Shown: positions 23,335-34,795, counted from the first letter of the stretch. The stretch: DNA of 64,000 nt from Macrocystis pyrifera (GCA_031763025.1 JASSKH010000006.1:12087979-12151978), one strand, 5' to 3'. Numbers and translations are program-made. The notes: generated by a model not told the origin, from the letters alone.

Positions 23335-26300
23335 TTTTCGACCTATATATTAGGGGGCATCGCGATAGTGGTCGGTGTTGGTGATGTAGCTGTAGCTGTA
23401 GCTGTTGCTGTCAGGTCACTCTAACTACCCGAGTGAATGTGTTAAATACCCGACTGAGAACGTTTTTTTTTTTTTTCCCCCTTCTTTCATTTTTCATTTT
23501 TCTTGTGCGCAGGAGGGCATGATGAGTTTTGTGCAAGAGGCCATGGCGGACGCGGACGCCATCCTGTTCGTCACGGACCTCTTCGAGACAGAGTTCTCCA
23601 CCACGCAGGTACTACTTATACAGACACTGCCAGGTACATGGTAAATATTGGTATCGATATTTAGTTGTCCCTTTCCGGACTCTTCTGGAACTTTCCGGGA
23701 TTTTTCCAGGGAATTTCCCCAGACACTGCTCATGACAGAGTACCTTTTCTGAACCATTCCTACAAAAACGCATGCCATGTGACATGAAAACATAGCACAC
23801 ACGCAGCCATGAGGCACCGTACATATGGACACTATTTTTATTTTTTTTCCCGAGTTTTGCTCTTGCGGCCGGCCAGACCCGTGTATTTAGCTTTTCCATT
23901 GCGGCGTTCCGTCCACCCGAGCAGTATTTTCAGTGACGACTCAGCCCAGTTTCGACGAAATGGTTGGCATTTTACAGGGCTGTTCACGGCTTATGGCCCG
24001 ACCCGTGGGTCGGCTCCGGGGGTCTTCAACATCTCACGGGTCGGGTCGGGTCGGATCGGCACAGGGGGTCTTCAAAATTGCAGGGCTTTTCGCGGGTCAC
24101 GGGGTGTTCAAAATGTTACGGGTCGGGTCGGGTCGGGTCAAGAAGTGTTCAAAATCTCACGGGTCGGGTCGGGGCGGGTCAAGAGATGATGAAAAGCTCA
24201 CGGGTCGGGTCAGGTCATGACCCGCGAGAAACGGGTCACTCGCGGGTCGGGCCAGCTTGACCCGCGAGTTCTTTTTCTGCTGACCCGCGGGTCGGACCCG
24301 CGCATCCGGCCCGCGGATCCGACACTTGAAACACTTCCACACTCTCTTACTCCCAGGATTTTGTCGTACAAATACTCAATAATACTCCTGTGGTATCTTA
24401 TTCAAACATTGAAACACTGCCAAATCCATATACGCATGCCCGCATCCATTTATACCCACTACAGCCAGGCCACATATCGCTTGTGGGCACAAAAATGGAT
24501 ATTAAATTGTTTTTGAAGTGTCGATCCATGGGCCGGATCCGCAGGTCGGACCTGCGGGTCAAGATCAATAGTCTCGCAGGTCAAGGTGACCCGACCCGCA
24601 TGAAACCCGTGTCTCACGGGTCAATCCGAAGGTGGCGGGTCGGTCGGGCCGGGTCAGGAGGTTTTGAAATTTCGCGAGTCGGATCGGGTCGGGTCAGGAT
24701 ACTTTCAAATCTCACGGGTTGGGTCGGGTCGGGTCGGGTCGGGTCAAAAACTTTTAAAATCTCGCGAGTCGGGTCGGATCGAGTCAAGAGGCTTTCAAAA
24801 TCTCGCGGATCGGGTCGGGTCAGCTGACCCGATCCGACCCGACCCGACCCGACCCGTGAGATTTGACCTGACCCGCGAAAAGCCCTGCAAAATTTCACGC
24901 GTCGGGTCGGGGTCGAATTAGGTGACCCGACCCGACCAGATCCGACCCAACCCGCGATTTTGACCTGACTCGTGAAAAGCCCTGGAAATTAACATCAGTC
25001 TAGCCCCTAACCCCAACCCTATTAGCAAACATCCTAACCCTATTAGCAAACCCTATGGCGCGTGCTACGACAGGAGTGGGAATTTTTGGCTAACATATTT
25101 TATCAAATGGCGGGGCTCCTTAACCCAAAATCGTCGGGATATTGCCATTTTGTTTTTGGCGATGTTGGTGTTTGCGCACCTATTAATATTGATAGGCCAT
25201 AAAATTGTTTATCGGCTTGCACCTTCAATTTTTCAAAAAAGTGTTTTTTGGGTGTCATAGTAAAAGTATAGATGAGTTAGCAATAGTATAGATGACTTGG
25301 TAATGGTATAGATGCCCTGGGAATGGTATTGATGACTCGTTGATATTGTTGAGCTCCTCGATCGAGAAACTTCCGAAAAAAAAAAACGGTGCATATCTCT
25401 TCCTTAGCATGTGCCCTATAGTCCACTCTTAACCCACCCATTCTGCAGCTTCAGATTTTGTTTTTCTCGTATACAGACTTTATACCCTGCATGAGGCCAT
25501 GTAAAACGCGTAGTACGCGCGAGCGAAGTGCCACACACAGGTTGCAAAAATGAGTTTCGCCGAAATCCTCGATCTCACAGCTGTTGTTTTTTTCAAAATT
25601 TATAAATAACTTTACAACCCCAACCCTGCACTCCTGACTCCATCCCCAGCTCTTCCCCTAACGTTCACGGTAATAGCAACGCTGTAAAGAAGGAGTTTGC
25701 GTTTGCTATCAGCCATTTTTGTCGAAGCCGGGCAGAGCTGCCAATCGTGAAGCACCTTTTTTGTCCACCCCGTCCCCCTGCGAAACCGGGTGCTATATAC
25801 TTCGAAGTATATAAACGAAAAACGTGTGTGCCGTCTCGCCACCTCTGCCCTATGCTGCTCTATGTGCTGCCGGTAGATGAATGATACATGTATGCTACCG
25901 TACCTATGAAAAAAAAAAAAAAGTGTGATTTGCTGCGCTCATGTGTCGGACACACCATGATTGTTTCTCGCCTGAGCGTATACGTCTAGGACATGCAGTC
26001 GCCTTTATTTGCGGTGTATTTGCGGTGTACTACTACCCCTGTGACCGAGAATATACGATCCATTTTGATAGTATTATCAGATCCCCAACGGAGCTTATAT
26101 TCTTGTCCGGAGCGATACAGCGTACAGCAGTAGGTTTTCCCGTCTAAGGGGGACAGACCCGCGATAAGGGGAAACGGAATAGAAGAGACCTCAGCTATTT
26201 TCCATGCACGTCGTTTTTGCCCTCATGCTGACTGCAAGGGACAGGTGCCAACCCTGACGATGACGTTGGCATGCAGGGGATCGATCTCCCACCCCGAATA

Positions 26301-29300
26301 CTGACGCTAGAGCCCCTTGGAGGGGAGAGCTGCCTACTGCTACTACACCTGTTTTTTTTTGTTTTTCTGCTTGTACGTAGTTTTTATCGGATATATCCTG
26401 CCTCGTCTGAGTGGAGCGCCAGTCGCCTCCAGTCGCAGTACAGTGTATGCCCCTGCGCCGCTTCGCCTTCTGCTTCCTCGATGGTGCTCGACATGACCTT
26501 GCCTGACGCGTTGTGATCTTATCTCGTACGGCTCGCAACGACATGGCCGCGGCAGATTTTTGAGAGCATGCAGGCGACAGGCAAGCCCATGGTGGTGGCC
26601 ATCAACAAGGTGCGTCCGCAACGTCTTGTCGTTTGCACTCGGGCCGTTTTCTTGTTTTTTTTTCGGATTTTCCTTCTGGAGTTTACTCGGTATCGTTTAT
26701 CAATTTATCGTTTGTCGATACCGGGTATCGGATATTGTTAGTTCATGTTTTGGAGTTTACCGGGTGTCGGATTGATATTTTGTATTCTAGAGTTTAAACG
26801 AGTATCGGACTGTCTTTTTAGAGTTTACCTGGAATCGGATTGTTATTTTAGAGTTTACCTGGTATCGGCTATTTTAGAGTATGTTCATGTTTTGGAGTTT
26901 ACTGGGTATCAGATTGATATTTTGTATCCAAGAGTTTACCGAGTATCGGACTGTTTTTTTAGAGCTTACCTGGTATCGTTCATCGTCGGTTCTTTTCCGT
27001 TCCCTTGTTTTATCAGATTGCTAATTTAGAACTTATCGGCTATCGGTTTATCTTTTTATCGGTCATCGATCAATCGTTTCGTTGTGGACTTGATTCTTTC
27101 TGTGTTTTATCGGAATACACTTGAGAGTTTTTCGGTTGTGGTATCGGTTTAGCGGTGTAATTTTTTGTCGTTCGACTTGATTATTCAAGGAAAAATTCGA
27201 ATTCTCGTTTGTAGCATACCGGTTCCGTTCCAACTATATGAAGTCGGCAAGCCCATTTTTCATTACACAGTATGGTACTGTCAATGCGGACCGGTACATG
27301 GGAAACGAATTAAAAAAATGGTCACGGTGGTTTTTTTTTAAAACCGTGTCTTGTCTCGTCTTGCCTTGCCGCTTAGATGCGGCGTTTACTTTCTTTTGAT
27401 TGTTGCGTTAGAATTTAGGAGCAGCCTATCCTTGGTAATTAAATGCTCTTGATATCCACAGCAATTGATGCGGAAACAATTCAATGGTTGGTCACGGGGA
27501 TCACGGTGGGCTTCTGAACGTCTTGCTTTGCCGTTTGGCGCTCGGCGCGGCGTCTTTTAAACGTCGGCTATACTGTAGTGAAGGACGGTTTGTTTTGTGG
27601 TCGACAGAAGAAGACGCGAAAACAACTCGAAAATCGATAACGGGTCACGGTGTGTGCATGTTATTTTTCCGAATGTGACACCTCGGCTGTGAGTCGACCC
27701 ATTAAATAGTCGTTCGCGCCTTTCCGCTTTCCGCTTGGCGCAGCGTCTCGATTTTCTTCTCGTTTGTGTTCTTGCTTTGTTTCTCGTTATTGTTCTTGTC
27801 CTTGATATTGTTCTTGATATTGTTCTTGATATTGTTCTTGGTATCGTTGTTTATATTGTTCTTGATGCTGCAATTGTTTCCGATATTGATATCGATATTT
27901 CTACTTGTGTTTCTTTTGATGGTGACATCGTTCCTGTTCTTGATCTCGTTCTTGCCGGTTCATTTAGGTGGACCTCCTCGCGTCCGACGGCAAACAAGGA
28001 GACGGCCCCGAGCGCTTGGGGACGCTGGCCGACGCCACCCTGAAGGAGGTCGGGTCTCTCAAGGACGTCGTGGCGAAGTGGCAGGAGCGACTACCAGGGG
28101 CGATCATCCTTCCCATTTCGGCACTAGAGGGCATAAACACGTCGCAGGTGAGCTACGAGTACGATACCACTTTTTTCTTTATTTTCAGGGCCGGGTCAGG
28201 TCAAACCTCGCGGTTCAGATTGGGCCGGGTCGGGTAAAGGGCAAAGGGTAACCTGCCCGATCCGTGAGAGTTTGGAAACCTCCTGATCCGACCCGACCCG
28301 ACCCAAACCGTGAGATCTAAAAAAATCCTGACCCGACCCGGTTTCCGTTCTCTCAAGGCACAGCTGCCAGTTTTTTTTAAAACGTATTTTCTGAAGGCAC
28401 GGCTGCCACTTACTTCGTTTATTGAGTTCCATGCTGAAATTTCTTCTGGTCGTTATTTGTTGTTGTTGTTGTTGTTGTTGTTGTTGCTCTTGCTCTTGTT
28501 TTCTATTAACACCTCCCTCGCTGTTTGTTGTTTGTCGTGGTAGTAAATAGGTGTATTTGTTGTTGCTGCCGTTCTTGTTCTTGTTGTTGTTACACCCTCA
28601 ACTCCCTGGCTGTCTGTCGCATTGCTCTTGTTGGTTGCTGTCATTATCGTTCTTGTGTGGCTCCGTAAATGATGAAGCTTGCCGACGAGCTGAAGCAGCA
28701 CATCCCGGAAGGCCCACCCCTGTTCGCCAACGACGTCATGTCCGACAAGCCGCAGCGATTCTTCGCGGCTGAGATCATCCGAGAGCAGATTTTCGGATGC
28801 TTTTCGCAAGAGGTGGGTGGCTGGGTGGATGTTTGTTTCCCCCCCCGATGTTTTCAGGGGGGAGGATGGCGGAGTAGTGTTGGAAATTTTCAGATGGTTG
28901 CTGTTTTTTTGTTCGGGGGGGTGTCCGACAACAGTTAGGCAGATTCGTCGATCCCTCACGAAGCACTCGATTAGCATTTCGTTCGTAGGAAGAAGCCCGA
29001 GCATCAAACAAGGTAACAGCAACGAGTGTCTACACCGATACCGCCAACACCATCAACACCAGCTGTGTACTTCCTTCGTATGACACACGTAGCCGTCTAC
29101 CAGTGCTAATATTTTGGGGAAAACTACCTTGGATCCCTTGTTCGTCTTGCTTCGTACCACAGCACCCGAGATCACCTGGTTCGACGATTCCAAGTGTGGA
29201 CAACACCCAAAGTCTGTTGTCTGAACAATTCCCATTTGTAGACGGCATCCTGAATCTGTTTTGCCCGGACAAATCCAAACAGCAGACGTCATTTTGATAT

Positions 29301-32300
29301 GCAATGGTATGGTATTAGAGACAGCTTCTTGAAAAAACATCGCCCGTTGTTTGGTATGATTGTTCGGGCCGTGATGGCTTTCATCGATTGGTCGTTAATG
29401 ACTGCGGGTGGATGCTGTTGGTTGAACAACTGGTCGGGTTGTAGGATTTTTTATTCGATGTAGGTTGGCTTGGATGTCGAATTGGTTGCTTGCGCCTGAT
29501 CACCAGGTACCACTCTGTCGGTAAATGCAAGGATCGTATGGATCAGTAGTAGTCAAGGATTGACAACGAATCTTCCAAAGGTAGCTTTACGGCCACTCTG
29601 ATTGGCTAAGAGTGTATTTTAGGCGGCTCAATCAACCTAAAGTCTTTCCTGGCCACAGCATCCCGAGCCGGCTGAACCACCCTAGAGTTATTTCCAAGCA
29701 CAACATTCAAGCGGACCGAGTCATCGCAGGGTCTAAACAAGCACAGCATCCAAGCACCGACCTCTGCCATAGGGCAAGGGTTAGGGTCGGAGGGTCGGCT
29801 TTAGGCGCCAGGCACAACACCTCCGTAAGTAGTCACTATCAAGGTGTGACCACATCTCGTATGGATTAAACGTTTACGTGCGAACGGTGCTTGCATTTGT
29901 GGGCCGGATGACACCGCTTGCAATGGAATACCAAGACCCTTGATCACCTGGTGCCGCTATGCACGGACATATTAAGACCGTTGGGGTCTTCCTACGAATA
30001 CCTAAACGATCATTATATTTCCGTCCAGAGTGACGGTGTATGATTGGCGAATGGGTGGGATGGATGGGTTCACCACCTCGGACATATCATGTACAGATCA
30101 TCTGCACATCATTCCCACAGTTCATGATCTAGATCTTTCAAGGCAGACAGATCATCTAGTATCCATCTCGTATGATCTAGTTCATGTTGGCGGGTGGGGC
30201 CCGTATAATCTGCACAATCTAGCACATGTTCCCTGGGTTGCATCTGTATTGTGCAGATCCTGCACAACCTTTCACAAAAGACGGGTGAGGAACTAGATAA
30301 TCTACTGTAGATTGATAGATCATGATCTGTGCGAGGCGTTGATGGGTCGGTCGGTTGTTTGGTCCGTCGGTCGAGAATCGCGTGTTCAATCCTCCAGCGG
30401 AACGTGTCTTCACACAACTACAGCAATGGTCTCTCTATAGTGCCGGCTGCCCGCTATATTTCGGGGGACCATAGTAAACGGGACCAAATATTGTTAGTAA
30501 AAATACCTAAATATGTAGGTTTTCATGTATGCCATAGGTCCTGTTAACTATAGACCCCCGTAATAGTAGTGTGTCTTTTAAATCGCTTGCTGGGCACATG
30601 CTGTATGCATCGGATGAGTAGCCAGTGCGGCAGTGTGCGGAGTAGTTAGTGCCGATTGGCGCTATAGTAGTGCCGGTGTTGTTGGCTGGCTAGCGCATAT
30701 CATACCGGCACCATAAAGGGCTATTGCCGTACCTAAACGTGTCCTGCGCCGCTCTGTCATTGTCATGCGAGATGCAGATGCCGGATTTTTTGCCGGGCTC
30801 ACGTGGATAACTTGACGGAGAGACTGTCGTGGGTGCTGGGTCTTTGACCCGCATACAAACTGCTATGTGTCGTAGGCATTCGTACTACAATATTGTTAGC
30901 ATGTTTTACGCTCTATGTGTCACGCCCGCCGAACATTCCGCCGTTTTTTATTTTGTTTGTATTTTGGTGGATGCAAGCAAACCCCGTATTGTTTCGTGGT
31001 GCACATGGAATGCTTCGAGAAGAGCCAGTCCTAGACGCGGGGTGTTCGGCCCTCATACATCTCCTGTCCCGTATGTACCTGGTGCAGCATGTTCTTCACT
31101 CACCCCCCCCCCCCCCCCCCCCCACTCTGTCATTATTCATTGTTTTGCATTTTTTTTGCTTTGTTTTTTTTGTGGGCCTGGTCAGATCCCGTATTGTTGC
31201 GAGGTGCGCATTGGCAACTTCAAGGAGAACCAGCCTCGGATGTTGGGCGTTTATCCCGCACGCCTCTCCTGTTCCGTGTGTACCTGGCGTGAACCAACTA
31301 TTGTGGGCGTTAAAGATAGCGACCAAAACAATGGTTGGTGCATTTGGTGTTGTCATACTTCGACACCAGTTCGTGTCGTCCCGCAATCACGCAGTAGCCG
31401 ATGCCATATTCGTCACTTCTTGCCGTCATTTTTTCCCCTCTGGAATACCAGGAGGTTTACTGGCGTGTTTCCCCACTCTCCCCCCCCCTCCCCCCGCCCC
31501 CAATGTACAATTCATTCGAAGCATCGAAGCTGCCATCCGTCGCAAGTCCGCCCCACACGCGGTTGTTAGTAGGATCCCTGCAGCTCACTCTTCATGCGAC
31601 GCGCCGAACACCTCTCGTTTTTCGCTTCGCGCTTTTTGCAAGCAATCAATGTCCGCCTGGTCGGTGAACTCCCGACGTGCTCCGGCCCGGCATTGTAAGC
31701 ATGCGGAGGTCTTTGGTTATACGACTACGGTCACATGCATCAACATGAGTGCCCACCCCCCCCCGTGCTGTCACTGTTTTGCGTTCGCTTTTTTTTTTTG
31801 GGGGGGGGGGGCGCCGAGCAGATCCCGTACTCTTGCGAGGTGCGCATGGACAAGTTCAAGGAGAGGGAGTCGGAGACGGTGTTGGATGCTACGATTGTGG
31901 TGTCGCAGGAATCTCAGAAGGGGATGGTCATCGGAAAGGGGGGGGGAAGATCAAGGAGGTCGGCATCAGGGCTAGAATAGTGAGTGTTGTCGAGACAACC
32001 GGCGAGGGAAGGAAAAAAGGACAGGAAGAAATACGAACACAGGACGGGAAGCAAAGACTACCGCATGACGGGGACCGCGCACTAAAACGACACGTTTTTT
32101 GGGAGAGGCAGAAGGGACAGAAAATAAGACGAAAGGCACATAAAACACGACACGAAGGGACATATGGCTAGGATTGTGAGTGTCGATACAATAAGCGGGA
32201 TTCTACATAAGGAGGCGTAAAAGAAATACCTGGACCCAAACCCGGACCGAAGGACAGAAAATGGCACAAAATGGACAGAAAAACACGACCTGAAGGGGCG

Positions 32301-33039
32301 AATTCGTACACTGTAAAAAACTCGAGTCTACAGCAGTGCTTTCCTTTCGTGACACTCTGAGGTTACGTCAGATACAATGGAAGTCGTCAACCTCCCTCCC
32401 TGAAGCCGCACATCCCTTCTGTGACCTTGCTTCAATCGTGTGGAATACATGAAAATGCTTGACCTCCCTGAAGCCTGCCGTATGTTCCTTGTGCTATCCT
32501 CTGCTTCAATGTATTTTGTCGACCATCGTATCTTGACGCAAAACACTGAATTGTGGGGTTGTCGTTCGATGCTTCTTCGAAAGTGTCTGGGGAGGAGAGT
32601 TTGAGCCCTGCGAGTGGGGGGGGGGGGGGGGGGGGGGGGGGGGTAGGACCAGGAGGACAGAGGTATGTATATTTTTTGTGGTTGTTGGCAATATTGTATC
32701 ACACTTTTGCCTCTGGTGGTCTGGGTTTTCTGCTCTTTCATATTGCCAGATGGCAAAGTATCACCAAAGCTCAAACTCCATTAATTCGCTTTTTTCACCT
32801 TCCCCACTTACGTGCAGAATATACGTAAAATGATCTCATGTGTTCCTGAAGTCGAGACAACCAAGCCCCACTTTTCCGGCCGAGGTGACCCCACGTTCTC
32901 ACCCGCGCCGGTGTTTCGTCTGTTCCAGGCGTTGGAGGAGTACCTGGACGTGAGGGTTAACCTACGCCTGAACGTCAAGGTGGACAAGAACTGGCGCAGG
33001 AAGAAAGCCTCCCTCAAGGAGTACGGTTACCTTTCGTGA
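18724..33039 (+). CDS. ERA: Plastid-targeted Era GTPase (30S ribosome assembly)
   Basis: Nine exons: 18724-18956, 20573-21026, 22790-22894, 23513-23608, 26556-26609, 27968-28147, 28678-28812, 31822-31979 and 32929-33039, encoding about 508 residues. Residues 1-24 form a signal peptide ending RVHG, then Phe-Ala-Phe, the secondary-plastid import context. A long Glu/Asp-rich linker precedes the GTPase. Visible motifs are G1 GSPNVGKST (205-213), G2 TTRHR (232-236), G3 DTPG (252-255), G4 NKVD (313-316, across a splice junction) and G5 SAL (365-367). The KH domain follows with its GKGG loop (457-460) and the family C-terminus ending KEYGYLS. Era proteins bind GTP and the 3' end of small-subunit rRNA. 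Exon 8 is one base out of frame in a run of 9 G at the GKGG codons; 10 or 7 G would restore it. Exon 7 uses an ATGAAG acceptor. The seventh intron holds two decayed copies of exon 8. Confidence 0.92.
20373..20424. repeat. TGCC tetranucleotide microsatellite
   Basis: Thirteen TGCC/CCTG units at the end of Era intron 1, followed by degenerate TGTCTGTC words and a C/T-rich tract that leads to the exon 2 acceptor. Confidence 0.95.
21079..21370 (-). mobile_element. SINE-like M4 fragments, stacked
   Basis: On the minus strand the element's 3' end (GGCCATGCATGATAATGAGT) runs into a tract of about 18 C (21079-21096). Shorter repeats of the same 3' end follow at about 21194-21203 and 21236-21260, the last joined to the inner part (TCGCGCTTGGTGCAAGCAAT, GGGTTTTCACC on the plus strand). 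It begins 53 bp after the Era exon 2 donor, antisense to the gene. Confidence 0.6.
22566..22617 (+). mobile_element. SINE-like M4, 3'-end fragment
   Basis: Only the terminal CAGCCATGCATGATAACGGG followed by a C-rich tract is present. The copy is strongly 5'-truncated, yet its 3' end and C tail remain. It lies about 170 bp upstream of Era exon 3. Confidence 0.5.
23013..23165. repeat. 77-bp tandem duplication
   Basis: Two copies of GTTGCTGATNGTGTTATCAC through CCCCCAGAAAAGGCTCAAGG and CATCTAC, differing at a few bases, in Era intron 3. Confidence 0.8.
23299..23333. repeat. 35-base poly(C) tract
   Basis: Uninterrupted C on the plus strand in Era intron 3, 180 bp before exon 4. Confidence 0.95.
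23980..24990. repeat. GGGTC repeat block with inverted half
   Basis: Units of GGGTCGGGTCGGGTCA plus a TTTCAAAATCTCACG spacer (about 45-60 bp) repeat at 24020-24240 and 24620-24820. They then switch to the complement GACCCGACCCGACC at 24825-24860. The switch GGGTCAGCTGACCC is a perfect palindrome, so the block can fold into a long hairpin. It lies in Era intron 4. The open frames across it ([10 protein letters not shown]) are compositional. Confidence 0.75.
26690..27060. repeat. Degenerate GAGTTTACCGGGTATCGG minisatellite
   Basis: Units GAGTTTACCNGGTATCGGAT plus a TTGATATTTTGTAT spacer repeat about eight times in Era intron 5. Confidence 0.55.
27790..27950. repeat. TTGATATTGTTC repeat
   Basis: About ten 12-bp units TTGATATTGTTC, some altered to ATATCGAT, run up to the exon 6 acceptor of the Era gene. 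Confidence 0.7.
28180..28345. repeat. Second, smaller GGGTC block
   Basis: GGGCCGGGTCAGGTCAAACC and a later inverted GATCCGACCCGACCCGACCC flank a short centre. Same family as the block at 23980-24990, but in a different intron of the same gene, starting about 40 bp after the exon 6 donor. Confidence 0.7.
30427..30722. mobile_element. MITE family M9 copy carrying an M1 insertion
   Basis: The left end GGTCTCTCTATAGTGCCGGC and right end ATACCGGCACCATAAAGGGC match the uninterrupted relative at 36968-37132. The internal GTGCGGAGTAGTTAGTGCC is shared too. An M1 element at 30457-30567 breaks it after GCTATA. Confidence 0.65.
30457..30567. mobile_element. MITE family M1, copy 7, nested in M9
   Basis: Ends TTTCGGGGGACCATAGTAAA and TTAACTATAGACCCCCGTAA. 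Flanking TA suggests insertion at a TA dinucleotide. Confidence 0.8.
30981..31090 (+). pseudogene. Decayed copy of Era exon 8 (older)
   Basis: ACCCCGTATTGTTTCGTGGT aligns to ATCCCGTACTCTTGCGAGGT at the start of the true exon. In the matching frame it reads [17 protein letters not shown] and then stop. Its downstream part (CTCCTGTCCCGTATGTACCT) aligns with the second copy, not with the true exon. No coding capacity remains. Confidence 0.65.
31186..31290 (+). pseudogene. Decayed copy of Era exon 8 (closer)
   Basis: About 46 nt after GTCAG match the true exon start with few differences, reading [15 protein letters not shown] against [17 protein letters not shown]-rich tract and a 21-base poly(C) precede it, as T- and C-rich DNA precedes the true exon. 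The frame then diverges and the Val-rich strand and GKGG loop are absent. Splicing it in would remove the KH core. Confidence 0.75.
31525..31765 (+). mobile_element. SINE-like M4 copy before Era exon 8
   Basis: It runs from AGCTGCCATCCGTCGCAAGT through CTTCATGCGACGCGCC and GGTGAACTCCCGACGTGCTC to GTCACATGCATCAACATGAG and a short C-run. It ends about 55 bp upstream of the exon, in the gene's orientation. Confidence 0.65.
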
Positions 33040-34054
33040 TGGGCTGTTGTTACACATGGTTACCGAATGACACGCAAGATAGCGCGTACCCATTGGGATG
33101 AAGTTCCGGACCGATTGTGTAAGCAAGGGGGGCACACACGGCGAGTAGAGCATACCAGTACCACTTATTCGAGATTTGGTCTGATTGGCGTAGGGCCAGG
33201 ATTAGGGTTGCTCTTATTGGCGTAGGGTTACGGTTAGGGTTGGTTCTATCCGTCTCGTGCACAGTGCGTGTCAACCATTTTCTCGAATAGGTGGTAAACA
33301 ACCTCCACAGGACACGCACGCCGGAAACTGTGGCTCTTCGAGATATACCTGGTACTGTCGAAATATTTCTCTGACATGCCTCCCTCGAAAATTTGCGCCT
33401 CCCCCATCTTCGAGAAATCCAGCTTGGAAAATCCGCCCGATTGAGGTGTTCTTGCGATTTTTAACCACGTGACAAATGAGAAAGGGGTCAATCAGATTTT
33501 GCTATTTTCTTCTTGTCTCGAAGATGGTGGGTGCAGGACACGCATTCATTCGCACGCAGATCGTTTCGTTTGGGTTCGACCTGCGGTCAGATAATACATT
33601 TGTGTACTTATTTGTGTTTGCCTGAAAAACGCGACTTCGCGGGAGGAGTAGGGAGAGGGAATCATCATAATCATTCATTCCTCAAATATATAGCCGCCTT
33701 GCCAGTGATGCTGCGTTGCTCTCCCTGCACTTTATATCACCAAACCCGTCGGCGCTGAGTCCTCCCAGCGAACACGAGTAGGCATTACCGTGGACCACGC
33801 ATTACCAGTGATGAGGACCCAAGATATAGACAAACACCTTATATATTTCAGTAATTTTACTACTTTAAACGCGTTTGTTCTTGCTTACTTTTGATATTAA
33901 CATGTCCCCCCCCCGTGATTACTTTTGCTTCTCTAGCTCAAATCGCAGGCGTTTTTTGTACCCAACGAACGACCTCCCGGACAAAGCCGTGGTGTGATAA
34001 CGAGTGCCTTTCCTCTTACCCCCCCTGGACCAGAAAATAAATCATTGTCGACGA

Positions 34055-34256
34055 CGAAAGTCCGCCTCAAACAGCGGTTGCTGGTAGGATGCAGCTCACA
34101 CTTCATGCGATTCGACCAAGACCTTACGGCGCTTCGCCATTGGTTGTGTCGCAATGTCTGCCTGGTCGATTAAAACTCGACGTGCTCCGTCGAGGTATTG
34201 TAGGGATGCGAGGGTCTATGCTCACACGACTACGGCCATGCATGATAAATGAGTAC

Positions 34257-34351
<95 letters not shown>
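34055..34351 (+). mobile_element. SINE-like M4 copy with 94-base poly(C) tail
   Basis: The element body starts near AAGTCCGCCTCAAACAGCGG and ends GGCCATGCATGATAAATGAG, then TACA and 94 uninterrupted C (34258-34351). It is the longest homopolymer in the window and the clearest example of the family's C tail. Confidence 0.75.
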
Positions 34352-34418
34352 TTGCTCTCGGTACATGCCTTCATTTTTATCGCGCGTTGGGGTTGGTTCA
34401 GCATTCTTCCGCTACTGC

Positions 34419-34537
34419 TATCACGGGGGTCCATAGTTAATGGGACCTCATTTTGTTAGAAAAAATAGGTAAATATATAGGTTTTTTTATGTACCAGGTA
34501 TACCATAGGTCCTATTAACTATGGACCCCCGTAATAG
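34419..34537. mobile_element. MITE family M1, copy 8
   Basis: Ends TATCACGGGGGTCCATAGTT and AACTATGGACCCCCGTAATA are near-perfect inverted repeats. An 8-10 bp ACCAGGTATA insertion lengthens the right half. Confidence 0.85.
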
Positions 34538-34795
34538 CTGGTCTTCATTACATGATTTTATCTTTGATTTGATCTGTGTCGCTTTTTTTTTCAATTTCTC
34601 CTTATCAGTAGTCCAGAACGTGTTGAGCCTTTCGCCGCGACCATGGCTTAAGAATTGATATAAAGCAACCGAAACATCAACAGCCACTAAGATTGTAGAA
34701 TTCCGATCTTGACCTACCTGGTACGTCTTTTCCCCCGATCATCCCTTTGCTACTCGTACCTACTCATAGAAAATTCACTGACGAGAGCAATATCG

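Noticed and set aside
23809-24921. RVGSGR-type repeat proteins
   Set aside because: These are translations of the GGGTC array in an Era intron and occur in several frames and on both strands.
33185-33245. Telomere-like TTAGGGTT words
   Set aside because: Only two or three imperfect words mixed with GCGTAGGG; no array and no chromosome-end context.
34124-34440. Poly-Pro and poly-Gly open frames
   Set aside because: Translation of the 94-base C run; no biological protein.
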